Source: Verrucomicrobiaceae bacterium
GTDB taxonomy: Bacteria > Verrucomicrobiota > Verrucomicrobiia > Verrucomicrobiales > Verrucomicrobiaceae
Direction: 5' to 3'
Length of the DNA stretch: 64,000 nucleotides
Assembly: GCA_019694165.1 (NCBI GenBank)
Contig: JAIBCL010000002.1
Location: 186,001 to 250,000, forward strand
Within the stretch, counting starts at the first letter, position 1; each line of letters begins with the position of its first letter. The notes under the pieces were generated by a model. That model saw only the letters and a program-made list of their open reading frames with translations, was not told the origin of the DNA and did no database searches. Below, piece after piece: positions 15,557 to 25,266 of this stretch. The translations under genes were made by a program, and so were the position numbers.

Positions 15557-16345
15557 TCAATTTCCAAGATTGGCATAGTACCGCGCGATCCGCCTGGCGT
15601 GCTCGTCATACGCTGCCTCAAACAACTCCGTCGCTCGCTCCGCACCGACGACGGCTCCGGCAGTGAGCACTTTCGGCGGCTGGCCGGCTTTGGTGAGGCG
15701 GTCGGCGACTTCGGCTTTGATGGTGTTGATGAGAAGACAGCCGCCGACGGTTGAGCCTGGGGCGACGGGCGTTTCGAGGCCGTCGATCTTCACCATCGCG
15801 TCGCCAACGGGCGCGCCGGTATCGAGCGTGATGTCGGCGAAGTGCTGGAGCTTTTTGCCTTCGCGATGACGGCTTGTGCTCTGCTCGCTGTGCGTGGTGC
15901 TGATGATGGCGACGACTTTGACGCCGCGCCTCTGAAATTCCTCCGCCATCTCGACGGGCACGACATTGCAGCCGCTCGATGAGATGATCAGCGAGCTGTC
16001 GCCGTGCTTGAGATCGAAGTTCCGAAGGATGCGCGAGGCGAAGCCGGACACGTTTTCAAGGAACATCGCCTGCCGCTGGCCGTTCGCGCCGACGACGAGG
16101 TTGTGGAAGGTCAGCGAGAGTTCGACAATCGGATTCCAGCCCGGAAACGAGCCGTATCGCGGCCACATTTCCTCGACCATGATGCGACTGTGGCCAGAGC
16201 CGAAGACGTGAACCATCTGGCCGGAGAGAATGGTCTTCGAGAATAGATCGGCAGCTTCGTGAATGAGCGGAAGCTGCTCGCGGACGCGGCCGAGAATCGT
16301 TTCCGAAGCGTCGAGGTATCGTTCTGCTGGTGATGCGTGTGTCAT
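15557..16345 (-). CDS. SIS-domain sugar-phosphate isomerase-like protein
   Basis: This 262-residue cytoplasmic protein has the SIS fold: VHVFGSGHSR (about 45-54) and LIISSSGCN with VKVVAIIST (about 117-150). It resembles UPF0309-type SIS proteins, thought to act on phosphorylated amino sugars. Its start overlaps the stop of the upstream ROK kinase gene by ATGA, so the two are translationally coupled and probably act on the same sugar. The exact substrate is unknown. Confidence 0.8.
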   Translation of the reverse strand: MTHASPAERYLDASETILGRVREQLPLIHEAADLFSKTILSGQMVHVFGSGHSRIMVEEMWPRYGSFPGWNPIVELSLTFHNLVVGANGQRQAMFLENVSGFASRILRNFDLKHGDSSLIISSSGCNVVPVEMAEEFQRRGVKVVAIISTTHSEQSTSRHREGKKLQHFADITLDTGAPVGDAMVKIDGLETPVAPGSTVGGCLLINTIKAEVADRLTKAGQPPKVLTAGAVVGAERATELFEAAYDEHARRIARYYANLGN

Positions 16346-17244
16346 GTGAATTCAAGTAAACTTCGGACGGCACCAAAACATCCCGCCATATCGCCCGCCA
16401 TGGCGGGAACTATGCGTGCCGCGTGCCCGGCGGGTCGCCACTCGAATTGGTCGAGGAAGCGGCCGAGCGGCTCGAAGAGATGTGGCCCGGCTCCGCTGGC
16501 GATTCCGCCACCGATGATGACGACCTCGGGATCGAGCACGTTGATGAGTGAAGCGACGGCTGCGGCGAGTTTGAGCACGGAGTCGAGCCAGATAGCTGCC
16601 GCATCGGCATCACCGGCGGCGACTTTGGAAATCAATTCGAGCGTGGTGGCATATTTCCCCTGCCCTCGTGCGGCGATGGTTTGATTGCCGATGGCATCTT
16701 CGAGGCTGCCGGGCGTGTTGAAGTCGTCGGTCGGTGCCATGGCATCGACCGTGATGTGTCCGAGGTGGCCAGCACGACCGACCATGCCTTTGAGCAAGCG
16801 ACCGCCGGCGAAAACAGCGCCTCCGACACCTGTGCCAAGCGTGAGCATGAAGGCATCGTTGCAGCCTTGTGCCGCGCCGATCCAGACTTCGCCGAGAAGC
16901 GCGGAGTGCGCGTCATTGAGCACGTTCACGCGCCGATCGAGAAAGGCTGACCAATCGAATTGTTCGAGTCCGTGCATGCGACCGGGCATCAGGCGGATGC
17001 AACGACCCGAAGGATCGGCAAGTCCAGGAGCCGAGAGGCCGATGTCGAGCTTTTGCGCACCTGCCTCGCTCTCCAACTCCTCAACAATCTCGCGCACAGT
17101 CACAGCGAATCGCGGCACATCGCCGACAAACTCGCCATCGCGCGTCGGTTTGCTCAGCGTGGCGACGGCAGCGCCAGTGGCGCAATCAATGAGCGCGGCT
17201 TTGATGTTCGTGCCGCCGAGGTCGATGCCGATGGCGAGGGTCAT
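16342..17244 (-). CDS. ROK-family sugar kinase without the zinc cysteines
   Basis: The start at 17244 was chosen because it begins directly with the phosphate-binding motif (MTLAIGIDLGGTNIKAALID); the in-frame extension to 17328 overlaps a hairpin repeat. The 300-residue protein has the ROK/actin-like fold: GLSAPGLAD, LNDAHSALLGE (catalytic Asp) and LTLGTGVGGAVF. The usual ROK zinc motif with three cysteines (CxCGxxGCxE) is replaced by a Cys-free stretch ending in PGSLED, so zinc is probably not bound. Paired with the SIS gene by an ATGA overlap, it probably phosphorylates a hexose or amino sugar. Confidence 0.8.
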   Translation of the reverse strand: MTLAIGIDLGGTNIKAALIDCATGAAVATLSKPTRDGEFVGDVPRFAVTVREIVEELESEAGAQKLDIGLSAPGLADPSGRCIRLMPGRMHGLEQFDWSAFLDRRVNVLNDAHSALLGEVWIGAAQGCNDAFMLTLGTGVGGAVFAGGRLLKGMVGRAGHLGHITVDAMAPTDDFNTPGSLEDAIGNQTIAARGQGKYATTLELISKVAAGDADAAAIWLDSVLKLAAAVASLINVLDPEVVIIGGGIASGAGPHLFEPLGRFLDQFEWRPAGHAARIVPAMAGDMAGCFGAVRSLLEFT

Positions 17245-17325
17245 GGAACAACGGAATGGTGGAAGGCTGGAAATTGCGGCGGTACCGTCAAGCAAGCGAT
17301 CAAGAGTAGAGCCAATTGCAACACC

Positions 17326-17392
17326 CATTCTCTTGCCTCCATTCTCCTGTCATTCTCAGCGATGATGACAGGAGAATGGAGGCAAGAGAATG
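17326..17392. repeat. Perfect 28-bp inverted repeat (REP-like hairpin)
   Basis: Bases 17326-17353 and 17365-17392 are exactly complementary over 28 bp, with an 11-base loop. Each arm is two half-units of the type ATTCTCYTGYC. It belongs to the same family as 7285-7372, 31519-31544 and 32231-32256. It lies upstream of the ROK gene start. Confidence 0.85.
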
Positions 17393-17476
17393 AATTTGAA
17401 CTATCCAACTCCCGAACTCGGAGGTTTTGCAACTGGCTCAGCAGGCTTCGGATATTCAACAACGAACGAAAACAAT

Positions 17477-17613
17477 CCCCCTCACCCCAGCCCTCTCCCC
17501 TTGGGAGAGGGAGCAGGACGCGCTGCCGCGCGACTTGTGCAAAGCACGCTTTGGCCCTGGCGCGGCAGCGCCACCGTCTCCCTCTCCCTTGGGGAGAGGG
17601 CTGGGGTGAGGGG
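17477..17613. repeat. CCCTCACCCCAGCCCTCTCCC-bounded dispersed element, copy 1
   Basis: The left end CCCCTCACCCCAGCCCTCTC is repeated as its reverse complement at the right end (GAGAGGGCTGGGGTGAGGGG). Each end also contains a small hairpin (CTCTCCC facing GGGAGAG). The internal sequence differs from copy 2 at 53867-54106, which is longer. Elements with these ends are dispersed in many GC-rich bacterial genomes; no transposase or clear target duplication was seen here. Confidence 0.75.
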
Positions 17614-17724
17614 GCAGTTGCTCGCCCGCGGAAAACGTCGTCGAACTCAGATGGATTCATGTATTGCTGAACAGCTTTGAAATTGACGAAGAACGAGTCC
17701 GGGTGAGCACGCAGTTGCAGCAGT

Positions 17725-18525
17725 TCACGATTCGCCCCTCCCCTCGCTGACCGTCCATCCGCCATCCACCGCAAGCACCTGACCGGTGATGAATTTGGAA
17801 TCGCGAGACAGAAGAAACAACGCAGCCCCATCGACATCTTCGGGCACGCCGACGCGGCCGCCGTCGAGAGGTTGCTTGGCGGCGACGAAGCGCATGATGT
17901 CGTCGTTCTCGCACGCGCGGGTGGACATCGGCGTCTCGACGAGAGCGGGTGCGATGACGTTGATGCGGATGTTTTGCTTCGCGTAGTAAGCGGCGGTTGA
18001 TTTGCTGAAGCCGATGATCGCGGCCTTCGTCGCTGCGTAGGCGTGCGAGGCGAAGTATTGCGGCGAGGGCGACCAGCCGAGCACGCTGCCCATGTTCAGG
18101 ATGCAGCCGCCGTCGCCTTGCTTGATGAATTGACGGACGGCGGCGCGGTTCGAGAAGACGACGGACGAGAGATTGAGATCGACCGTGTAGCGCCAGCCTT
18201 CGTCGGTGATTTCATGGAGCGCGCCGTCGCCTTTCGAGCGTCCGCTGCCCCCGGCCACATGATAGAGCGCATCGAGCCGACCGAAGGACTCGACGGCGAG
18301 CGCCACGGCGCGGTCGGCAGAGCTGGAATCGCTCGCATCGGCGGCAAAGCCTCGCGCATTCTCGCCCAGCACCGACAGCGCGTCGGCCACGTTTTTCTCC
18401 GAACGGCTGGTGACCACGACACGCGCGCCATTTTCCACCAAGCGACGCGCCCCCGAGAGTCCGAGACCGGTGGTGCCACCGATCACGACCACCGACAGCC
18501 CATCGACATCGTAGTGCGCGCTCAT
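17725..18525 (-). CDS. Short-chain dehydrogenase/reductase
   Basis: This 266-residue Rossmann-fold oxidoreductase starts at ATG 18525; an upstream in-frame extension to 18747 overlaps the divergent hydrolase gene and is not conserved-looking. It has the cofactor motif GGTTGLGLSG (about 15-24), VAGG, the catalytic Ser in NMGSVLG, the YAATK active site (Tyr and Lys), a PALVETPM loop and the GQVLAVDGGW ending typical of classical SDRs. The Arg after the second strand (VVTSRS) favours NADP(H). It is upstream of, and co-directional with, ROK and SIS, consistent with a sugar catabolic set, although a 480-bp gap intervenes. Confidence 0.85.
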   Translation of the reverse strand: MSAHYDVDGLSVVVIGGTTGLGLSGARRLVENGARVVVTSRSEKNVADALSVLGENARGFAADASDSSSADRAVALAVESFGRLDALYHVAGGSGRSKGDGALHEITDEGWRYTVDLNLSSVVFSNRAAVRQFIKQGDGGCILNMGSVLGWSPSPQYFASHAYAATKAAIIGFSKSTAAYYAKQNIRINVIAPALVETPMSTRACENDDIMRFVAAKQPLDGGRVGVPEDVDGAALFLLSRDSKFITGQVLAVDGGWTVSEGRGES

Positions 18526-18640
18526 GCGGCGGCGATTATCCCGGGGCGCGATGCGGCAACAAGACGAAATCGCACAATACAATTCCAGCGGCGGGAAAGG
18601 ACAAGATGCCGAAGCTGCGTATGTAGCCGCCTCTTTTCCC

Positions 18641-20323
18641 ATGAAGCTCATCACTCTTTCCCTTCTCTCCCTCATCGCAGCGGCCACGCTCCGAGCAGAA
18701 TCGCTGCCGGATGTGAAACGCATCGTCTTCATCGGCGACAGCATCACGCACGGCGGCGGCTACATCGAATACACGGAGACAGTGCTGCTCGCCAACACGA
18801 AGAAGCGCTACGAGATCATCGGTGTGGGCTTGAGCAGCGAGACAGTTTCCGGTTTGTCCGAAGATGGCCACGCTGGCGGACAATTTCCACGGCCGGATGT
18901 GCATGAGCGGCTCGAACGCGTGCTGGCGACGACAAAGCCGGAAATTCTGCTCGCGTGCTACGGCATGAACTGCGGCATCTACCAGCCGCTCGATGAAGGT
19001 CGCTTTCAGAAATACAAGGACGGCATCCAGTGGCTTCGCGACAAAGCGAAGGCTGCTGGCGTGCAGGAGGTGATTCATCTCACGCCGCCGACTTACGATC
19101 CCGTGCAGAAGAAAGGCGAGGCACCGTTTTACAACGACGTGCTCGGTGCCTACGGCAACTGGCTGCTCGATCAACGCGCAAAGGGCTGGCAGGTCGTGGA
19201 CATTCATAACGTGATGGACGCCGCGCTCGCCGAGTTGCGGAAGAAAGATCCGGCGGCCTACATCTCAAAGGACGGTGTGCATCCCGGCCCCGAGGGGCAC
19301 TTGCTGATGGCGCAGCAAATCCTGAAGCACTGGGGCGTGAAGGCCGACTACACCATCGCCGATTTCACTCCGCCCAATGGCAAACTCAGCACCCTGCACG
19401 CACTTGTCTCAAAGCGGCAGAAAATCATCAATCCGGCTTACCTCAGTGCCGCAGGCCACAAGCGTCCGGGCGTGAAGGCAGGCCTGCCACTCGACGAAGC
19501 GAACAAGCAGGCGGCGGAGATCACGAAAGAAATCGACGAAGTGCTGACGAAAAGCTCAACTGCGGCGAGCGACGCGCCATTTCCTGGCAAGAAATCGAAC
19601 TGGAACGGCTACGACAAATACGACTTCACCGTGGACGGCAAACCCGTGCTCGTCGTGACGCCGAAGACGGCCGCGCCGGGCAAACCGTGGGTTTGGCACG
19701 GCGAGTTTTTCGGTCACAAGCCCGCACCGGACATCGCGCTGCTCGGAAAAGGTTTTCACATCGTTTATATGAGCGTGCCGAACATGCTCGGCAGTCCCGA
19801 GGCGGTGAAGCATTGGAATGCGTTCTACGCGGAGCTGACGACGAAGTATGGATTCGCGAAGAAGGCCGCGCTCGTCGGCCTCAGTCGCGGCGGATTGTAT
19901 TGCTACAACTGGGCAGCGGCGAATCCCGACAAGGTCGCGTGCATCTACGGCGACGCGCCGGTGTGCGACTTCAAGTCATGGCCCGGCGGCAAGGGCAAAG
20001 GCAAGGGCGATCCGACGAACTGGGGCTACGTGATGAAGCTCTGGGGCTTCAAGGACGAAGCTGAAGCGATGGCCGCGAAGGTGAATCCGATCGACAACCT
20101 CGAACCGCTTGCGAAGAACCATGTGCCGCTGCTGCATGTCTTCGGCGACGCCGATAAAGTGGTGCCGTGGGATGAGAACACTGGCATCATTGAAGAGCGC
20201 TACAAGAAACTCGGCGGCTCGATCACGCTCATTCGCAAGGCCGGTGTCGATCATCATCCGCACGGCTTGGATGACTCCACGCCGATCATTGAGTTCATCG
20301 AGAAGCACGCGGCGAAGCAGTAG
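18641..20323 (+). CDS. Secreted SGNH/GDSL hydrolase fused to an alpha/beta hydrolase
   Basis: This 560-residue exported protein starts at 18641, where a signal peptide begins (MKLITLSLLSLIAAATLRAE). Domain 1 (about 25-235) is an SGNH hydrolase: GDSITHGGG with the nucleophile Ser, the GMNCG block and the catalytic DGVHPG Asp-His pair. Domain 2 (about 300-560) is an alpha/beta hydrolase: GLSRGG nucleophile elbow, DADKVVPW carrying the Asp, and HHPHGLDD carrying the His. Both domains therefore look catalytically complete. Such pairs occur in carbohydrate esterases of polysaccharide degraders; substrate not known. Divergent from the SDR gene with 115 bp between. Confidence 0.85.
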   Translation: MKLITLSLLSLIAAATLRAESLPDVKRIVFIGDSITHGGGYIEYTETVLLANTKKRYEIIGVGLSSETVSGLSEDGHAGGQFPRPDVHERLERVLATTKPEILLACYGMNCGIYQPLDEGRFQKYKDGIQWLRDKAKAAGVQEVIHLTPPTYDPVQKKGEAPFYNDVLGAYGNWLLDQRAKGWQVVDIHNVMDAALAELRKKDPAAYISKDGVHPGPEGHLLMAQQILKHWGVKADYTIADFTPPNGKLSTLHALVSKRQKIINPAYLSAAGHKRPGVKAGLPLDEANKQAAEITKEIDEVLTKSSTAASDAPFPGKKSNWNGYDKYDFTVDGKPVLVVTPKTAAPGKPWVWHGEFFGHKPAPDIALLGKGFHIVYMSVPNMLGSPEAVKHWNAFYAELTTKYGFAKKAALVGLSRGGLYCYNWAAANPDKVACIYGDAPVCDFKSWPGGKGKGKGDPTNWGYVMKLWGFKDEAEAMAAKVNPIDNLEPLAKNHVPLLHVFGDADKVVPWDENTGIIEERYKKLGGSITLIRKAGVDHHPHGLDDSTPIIEFIEKHAAKQ

Positions 20324-20555
20324 AGGCAGTCCGCTGAGTTGCCTGACGTTTGAGGGTGAACCAGCGGCTTGCACCAACTTCGAAGCGAAACCAATCGCCG
20401 CGCGAATCATCGCAAATTGAGAGGAGGCATTTCGCCGAAAGTGGAATCGCGCACTGTCATCGGTGCGCACACGATGAACCGTCCGATGGCGATGCGCGTG
20501 CGTTTGTCGGGCGTCACTCACGGCTCCCTTGACCCTCAGCCCTCATCATCCACCC

Positions 20556-23318
20556 ATGAACCCGACCCTCATTTGCGCGGAACAACCTCGCGCTCGATCG
20601 CATCGCCACCTCATTGTTCGGCTCCTTGCTTCCACCGTTTGGTTGCAGGCTGCCAACGTCGTCGCCGCTACTTTGACAGTGACAAACACGCTCGACAGTG
20701 GCGCCGGTTCGCTGCGAGGCCAGATCGCTGCGGCTGCATCTGGCGACACCATCACCTTCGATCCGGCGCTCACCTTTGCGGCGCCCGCAGCAATCACGCT
20801 CACAGGCGGAGAAATCTCCACGAACAAGAACCTGACTATCGTCGGCCCTGGCGCGGACAGGCTGACCATCTCGGGCAACTCTGCATCCCGCATTCTCATC
20901 TTCACTAGCGGCACGCAAAACGTGTCGCTCTCGGGATTGACCCTGGCCAATGCGCTCAATACCGGCGGGTTCGGCGGAGGCTTTCTGTCGTTCGGCAGCG
21001 TGAACGTGCGCAATTGCGCCTTCACCGGCAATCAGGCGGCAGTCGGAGCGGCGGCGTATGTGCAGTCGGGCGATGCTTCGTTTGTGAACTGCCTTTTCAC
21101 CGGCAACACAGCCACCGCGCAAGGCGGCGCGGTCAGCTTTCAAACCACCGCCAGCACTCACAAGCTGGACATGATGAACTGCACGCTGACTGGAAATGCC
21201 GTGACCGGCTTTGGCTACAGCACGCTGCAGATCGGAGCATTTGCACCGGGCATTTCGCAGGTCTTCGTGCGCTGCTGCACGTTCGCGAACAACACGACGA
21301 CAAACCCCTCGCTCGGCGAGGCGATCGTGTGCGGATCAGACGGCGCAGCGTCGTCATCCGTCGTGACGCTGTTCGGCAACATCTTCAAACATGCGAGCAG
21401 CGTGACGCTCGCGATCCACAGCCAGAACGGCGGACCGCCGGGCACCTACATTTCCGAGGGCTACAACTTTGCCAGCGACAACGGCGGCGCGTTTCTCACA
21501 GGCGTGGGCGATGTGCTTAATGCCGATCCGCTCCTCGGGCCGCTCGCTCCCAATGGTGGCCCCACGCAAACGCGCGCGCTGCTCTCCGGCAGTCCGGCGA
21601 TCGGCATTGTACCTCCGGCTTTGCGTCCCGCCGATGCCTTCGACGTCGATGGCGATTCCAACACGGCGGAATTGCTCCCCGTGGACCAGCGCGGCATCAC
21701 TTTCGCGCGCGTGTCCGGCGGACTGATGGACGTGGGTGCGTTTCAAACACAGAAACCTTCGCCCGTCGCATCGCCCGCGCTGGGTGACATCATTACTGGC
21801 AACGACGCGACGGATGCGGCTGGCATCACGAGCATCGGCAAATACGACTTGCTGAAGCGCGGCGGATACTTCGCGCAAAACGGACAGCTCATTTTTCCGG
21901 GCTATCTGCTCATCGGCACCAACGGCGTGACGCTCTCGCCAAACAACTTCATGGGTCTGTGGAAGCTTGACGGTTCTGGCATGAAACTGTTTGCGCGTAG
22001 CGGCGACACCGCGCCGGAAACTTCGAGCACCGTCTTCGACGTGCTGCCGCAAACACCCGCGATCAATCGCCATGGGGAGGTGACGTTCCTCGCTTCCCTT
22101 CGCGTCGGCTCGGGCGCGCCCGCGGCAACGACGGATGACGACACCGGCCTCTGGAGCGAAATCGGCGGCACAGGCATCGGCATCCTCATGCGCGAGAGCG
22201 ACACGATCCCGAGCATCGCTCCATTGCAGATCGGTGCATTTGGCTCAGGCGCATTCGCCACGGCAAAGACGAGCGCGACCACGGGAGAGGCGGCTTTTTC
22301 GATCACGATGAAAAACGGCAGCACCGACACGGCCATCCTGCGCGCCAGCGTCACAGGACCGACGGTCACCGCCGTTGGCGTGGTCGCGCGTGAAAACACC
22401 ACCGCGCCGGGCACGGCGGAGTTGTTTGGCAATCTCGCCGGCTCCTACTCCGATCCGCAGCGCATGGACGCCGCAGGCAATCTGCTCTTTGCCGCGCTGA
22501 TGAAATCGGGACGCGAGAGCCTCTGGTATCAGCCCATCGGCGGCGCGGTCACGAAGATCTTCCTCGCCGGCGCATCCGGCGTGGGTGACGTGGCGCCAGG
22601 CACTGGCGGCGCCACCTTCAAGAGTCTCAAATCACCCGCCATCGGCAGCGGTGGCACGATCACCTTCCGCGGCTTTTTGAACAACGACGGTGACAATGCC
22701 GCCGGATTGCAAAACGACGGCATCTGGCGCGGCATCGCGGGCGTTGGCTTCAATTGCATCCTGCGTCGTGGCGACAGCGCTCTGCCCGGCATGCCCGGCG
22801 GATCGAAGGTCGGCAACGTGTGGCACAGTTGGCTCACTGCGGCGAATCACGGCGCGTGGCGCGGCTGGCTCGACTTGAACGGCGATGGATCGAGCGCTGC
22901 CCCTGCGGACGTACAGGCCATTTACACCGATCTCTCAGGCACGATGTCGATGATCGTGAAAGTGACCGACTCGGCGCCGGGCATCGCCGGCGCGACATTC
23001 AGTGCATTCGATCTGCCGGTGGTGGGCGGCGCGGAGCAGATGGCATTCCTTGGAGCGGTGACCGGCGGCGGCACCACCCCCGCGAACAACAAGGGCCTGT
23101 GGCGATCCGCCGCCAACGGAGGTCCGCTCGCACTGATGCTGCGCACCGGTGACTCGATGGTGACTTCACAAGGCCCGAAAACCGTGACCAACATCGACCT
23201 CCCCGGCTCAAACACGACCAACCGCAGGTGGGAGCAAAACGTGATGGACACCAATGGCCGGCTCATCGTCTTCGTCACTTTCAACGACAACTCAACGAGC
23301 GAAGTGATCGTGCCGTGA
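20556..23318 (+). CDS. Large secreted right-handed beta-helix protein
   Basis: The protein has 920 residues from ATG 20556; a TTG start at 20529 is possible but less likely. A basic leader (SHRHLIVRLLASTVWLQAAN) is followed by TLTVTNTLDSGAGSLRGQI, the CSLREA-like opening of polymorphic or beta-helix surface proteins. Residues about 60-390 carry repeated parallel-helix rungs (NCAFTGN, NCLFTGN, NCTLTGN) and end with PNGGPTQTRALLSGSPAIG, a common closing phrase of such domains. Residues about 400-920 form a second beta region with repeats (LLIGTNGV, ILMRESDTIP, LMLRTGDSM) like choice-of-anchor-type proteins. No anchor was recognised. Confidence 0.8.
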   Translation: MNPTLICAEQPRARSHRHLIVRLLASTVWLQAANVVAATLTVTNTLDSGAGSLRGQIAAAASGDTITFDPALTFAAPAAITLTGGEISTNKNLTIVGPGADRLTISGNSASRILIFTSGTQNVSLSGLTLANALNTGGFGGGFLSFGSVNVRNCAFTGNQAAVGAAAYVQSGDASFVNCLFTGNTATAQGGAVSFQTTASTHKLDMMNCTLTGNAVTGFGYSTLQIGAFAPGISQVFVRCCTFANNTTTNPSLGEAIVCGSDGAASSSVVTLFGNIFKHASSVTLAIHSQNGGPPGTYISEGYNFASDNGGAFLTGVGDVLNADPLLGPLAPNGGPTQTRALLSGSPAIGIVPPALRPADAFDVDGDSNTAELLPVDQRGITFARVSGGLMDVGAFQTQKPSPVASPALGDIITGNDATDAAGITSIGKYDLLKRGGYFAQNGQLIFPGYLLIGTNGVTLSPNNFMGLWKLDGSGMKLFARSGDTAPETSSTVFDVLPQTPAINRHGEVTFLASLRVGSGAPAATTDDDTGLWSEIGGTGIGILMRESDTIPSIAPLQIGAFGSGAFATAKTSATTGEAAFSITMKNGSTDTAILRASVTGPTVTAVGVVARENTTAPGTAELFGNLAGSYSDPQRMDAAGNLLFAALMKSGRESLWYQPIGGAVTKIFLAGASGVGDVAPGTGGATFKSLKSPAIGSGGTITFRGFLNNDGDNAAGLQNDGIWRGIAGVGFNCILRRGDSALPGMPGGSKVGNVWHSWLTAANHGAWRGWLDLNGDGSSAAPADVQAIYTDLSGTMSMIVKVTDSAPGIAGATFSAFDLPVVGGAEQMAFLGAVTGGGTTPANNKGLWRSAANGGPLALMLRTGDSMVTSQGPKTVTNIDLPGSNTTNRRWEQNVMDTNGRLIVFVTFNDNSTSEVIVP

Positions 23319-23434
23319 AGCTTCCACGGCCGGCTGCCGGTGCTTGCCGTTCGAATTTCGACCACACACCAGCGTCGGAATCAGGCTCGTGTTTCCGGTT
23401 GCGCGGGTTGGGAGTGGGTGGAACTCTCCGCCCC

Positions 23435-23827
23435 ATGTCTGGACTCGTGGACTTTCCTCCTCACACATGGCTACAGGGCTTGCAGGCTCTTTTTGCGCTC
23501 GCCATCGGCCATGCGCTGGCAGACTTCCCGCTGCAGGGCGAGTTCCTGGCGATGTGCAAAAACCGGCGGCACCTGATCCGCCTGAAGGACGCGAATCTTC
23601 CGCCCTCGATGTGGATCAGTTGCATGGCAGCGCACTGCCTGATTCATGCCGGCATGGTGTGGATCGTCACCGGATCGGCCCTTCTGGGAGCAGTGGAACT
23701 CGTGATTCACTGGGCGCTCGACGTGGCGAAGTGCGAGGGCAAGACGGACTTCAGTGTTGACCAGTGCCTGCACGTCGTGTGCAAGATCATGTACGTCATC
23801 GCCGGAATGGCGCACCTGGTGGGTTGA
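23435..23827 (+). CDS. DUF3307 family membrane protein
   Basis: This 130-residue protein starts at 23435. The family pattern is visible: an N-terminal helix with HALADFPLQGEFLA, then CMAAHCLIHAGMVW and a later helix with HWALDVAK. It has three to four membrane helices, with His/Asp residues in the membrane boundary. DUF3307 proteins are uncharacterised. It lies between the beta-helix protein (116 bp) and the phosphodiesterase-like gene (38 bp). Confidence 0.75.
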   Translation: MSGLVDFPPHTWLQGLQALFALAIGHALADFPLQGEFLAMCKNRRHLIRLKDANLPPSMWISCMAAHCLIHAGMVWIVTGSALLGAVELVIHWALDVAKCEGKTDFSVDQCLHVVCKIMYVIAGMAHLVG

Positions 23828-23865
23828 GGCAAGATGAGCCGGCGCGGTTGCGCCTGGAATGAGGG

Positions 23866-25266
23866 ATGCAAAGGACAGCGGTCATCAATGTCGTCGGACT
23901 CACGACGAGGCTCATCGGGGAATCGACGCCCAACATCCGTGCCTTTCTGGAGCGAAACCGCTCCGCGCGCATCGAGCCGGTGCTGCCAGCAGTGACGTGC
24001 ACGGCGCAAGCCACCTACCTCACGGGGAATCTGCCTCGCGACCATGGCATCGTGGCCAACGGATGGTACGACCGCGAGTATGCCGAGCACCGTTTTTGGA
24101 AACAGTCGAACCACCTCGTGCGCGGCGAGAAGCTGTGGGAGGCATTGCGCCGGAAGGATGCCGAATTCACCTGCGCAAAACTGTTCTGGTGGTTCAACAT
24201 GTATTCATCAGCAGACTACGCCATCACGCCGCGCCCCTTGTATCCGGCGGATGGAAGGAAGGTCTTTGACATTCACACGCAGCCGATGGGCATGCGAGAG
24301 AGAATCAAGAAGGACCTTGGTCCATTTCCCTTCGCCAGCTTCTGGGGACCGGGTGCCGACATCAAATCATCTGTCTGGATCGCGGAGTCTGCGAAATGGG
24401 TGGAGGAAAAGCACTGGCCGAGCCTGGCGCTGGTGTATCTCCCGCACCTCGATTACAACCTGCAGCGCGCAGGGTTGAAGTGGGACGCCATCGGCCAGGA
24501 CCTGCGGCAGATCGACGAAGTGACCGGAAACCTGATCCGATTCTACGAAGCGAGAAACATCAAGGTGGTGCTGCTCTCCGAGTACGGCATCACTGACGTG
24601 GACAGGCCCGTACATCTGAACCGTGTGTTTCGCGACAAAGGGTGGCTCTCAATCAAGGACGAACTCGGCCGCGAGACGCTGGAGCTTGGAAGCTGCCGGG
24701 TCTTCGCCATCGCGGACCACCAGGTCGCGCACGTTTACGTCAATGATCCTTCTCTACTAGATGCCGTGCGCGCCATGCTCGAAAGCACCGACGGCGTCCA
24801 ACAGGTGCTGGGCAAGGCGGAGAAGTACTACAACGGCCTCCAGCACGAACGCAGCGGTGATCTCATCGCCATCGCGGATGCACGAAGCTGGTTCACTTGG
24901 TACTACTGGAAGGACGACCGGCTGGCACCCGACTTTGCCCGGTGCGTCGATATTCACCGCAAGTGTGGCTATGATCCGGCGGAGCTTTTCATCGATCCTG
25001 CCTTGAAGGTGCCCAAGCTCAAAATCGGCATGAAACTTGCCGCGAAAATGGCCGGCTTCCGGATGCTGATGAATGTGATCCCTCTCAATGCCAGCCTTGT
25101 CAAAGGCTCCCACGGGCGAGTGCCGGAAGACACGAATGACTGGCCCGTCCTGATCGGCGAGCTGCCGAATCTGCCGCGATCCGGTGCAGTCACTGCACAC
25201 GAAGTCTGCCAGCATCTCTTCACTCACTGTGCCACCGGACACGGCTACGAGGGACTCAGTCTGTGA
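23866..25266 (+). CDS. Type I phosphodiesterase / nucleotide pyrophosphatase family protein
   Basis: This 466-residue protein belongs to the alkaline-phosphatase superfamily branch. The nucleophile region PAVTCTAQATYLTGNLPRDH (about 41-60) is followed by HGIVANGWYDRE. Metal-ligand candidates are HLDYNLQ (about 191) and LSEYGITDVD (about 237). A further HxxxG-type site follows near the C-terminus (KGSHGRVPED). No signal peptide is seen, so it is probably cytoplasmic. Family members hydrolyse nucleotide or lipid-type phosphodiesters; the family is also found in Ebo-type clusters, but no other ebo gene is present here. Confidence 0.8.
   Translation: MQRTAVINVVGLTTRLIGESTPNIRAFLERNRSARIEPVLPAVTCTAQATYLTGNLPRDHGIVANGWYDREYAEHRFWKQSNHLVRGEKLWEALRRKDAEFTCAKLFWWFNMYSSADYAITPRPLYPADGRKVFDIHTQPMGMRERIKKDLGPFPFASFWGPGADIKSSVWIAESAKWVEEKHWPSLALVYLPHLDYNLQRAGLKWDAIGQDLRQIDEVTGNLIRFYEARNIKVVLLSEYGITDVDRPVHLNRVFRDKGWLSIKDELGRETLELGSCRVFAIADHQVAHVYVNDPSLLDAVRAMLESTDGVQQVLGKAEKYYNGLQHERSGDLIAIADARSWFTWYYWKDDRLAPDFARCVDIHRKCGYDPAELFIDPALKVPKLKIGMKLAAKMAGFRMLMNVIPLNASLVKGSHGRVPEDTNDWPVLIGELPNLPRSGAVTAHEVCQHLFTHCATGHGYEGLSL

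Larger units (their letters stand above)
17245..17724. other. Intergenic region with two repeat elements
   Basis: This 480-base gap between the SDR and ROK genes contains a perfect 28-bp-arm hairpin (17326-17392) and a 137-bp inverted-repeat element (17477-17613). No coding region is supported. Transcription from the SDR gene into the ROK gene would have to cross both structures, so they may separate two units. Confidence 0.6.
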
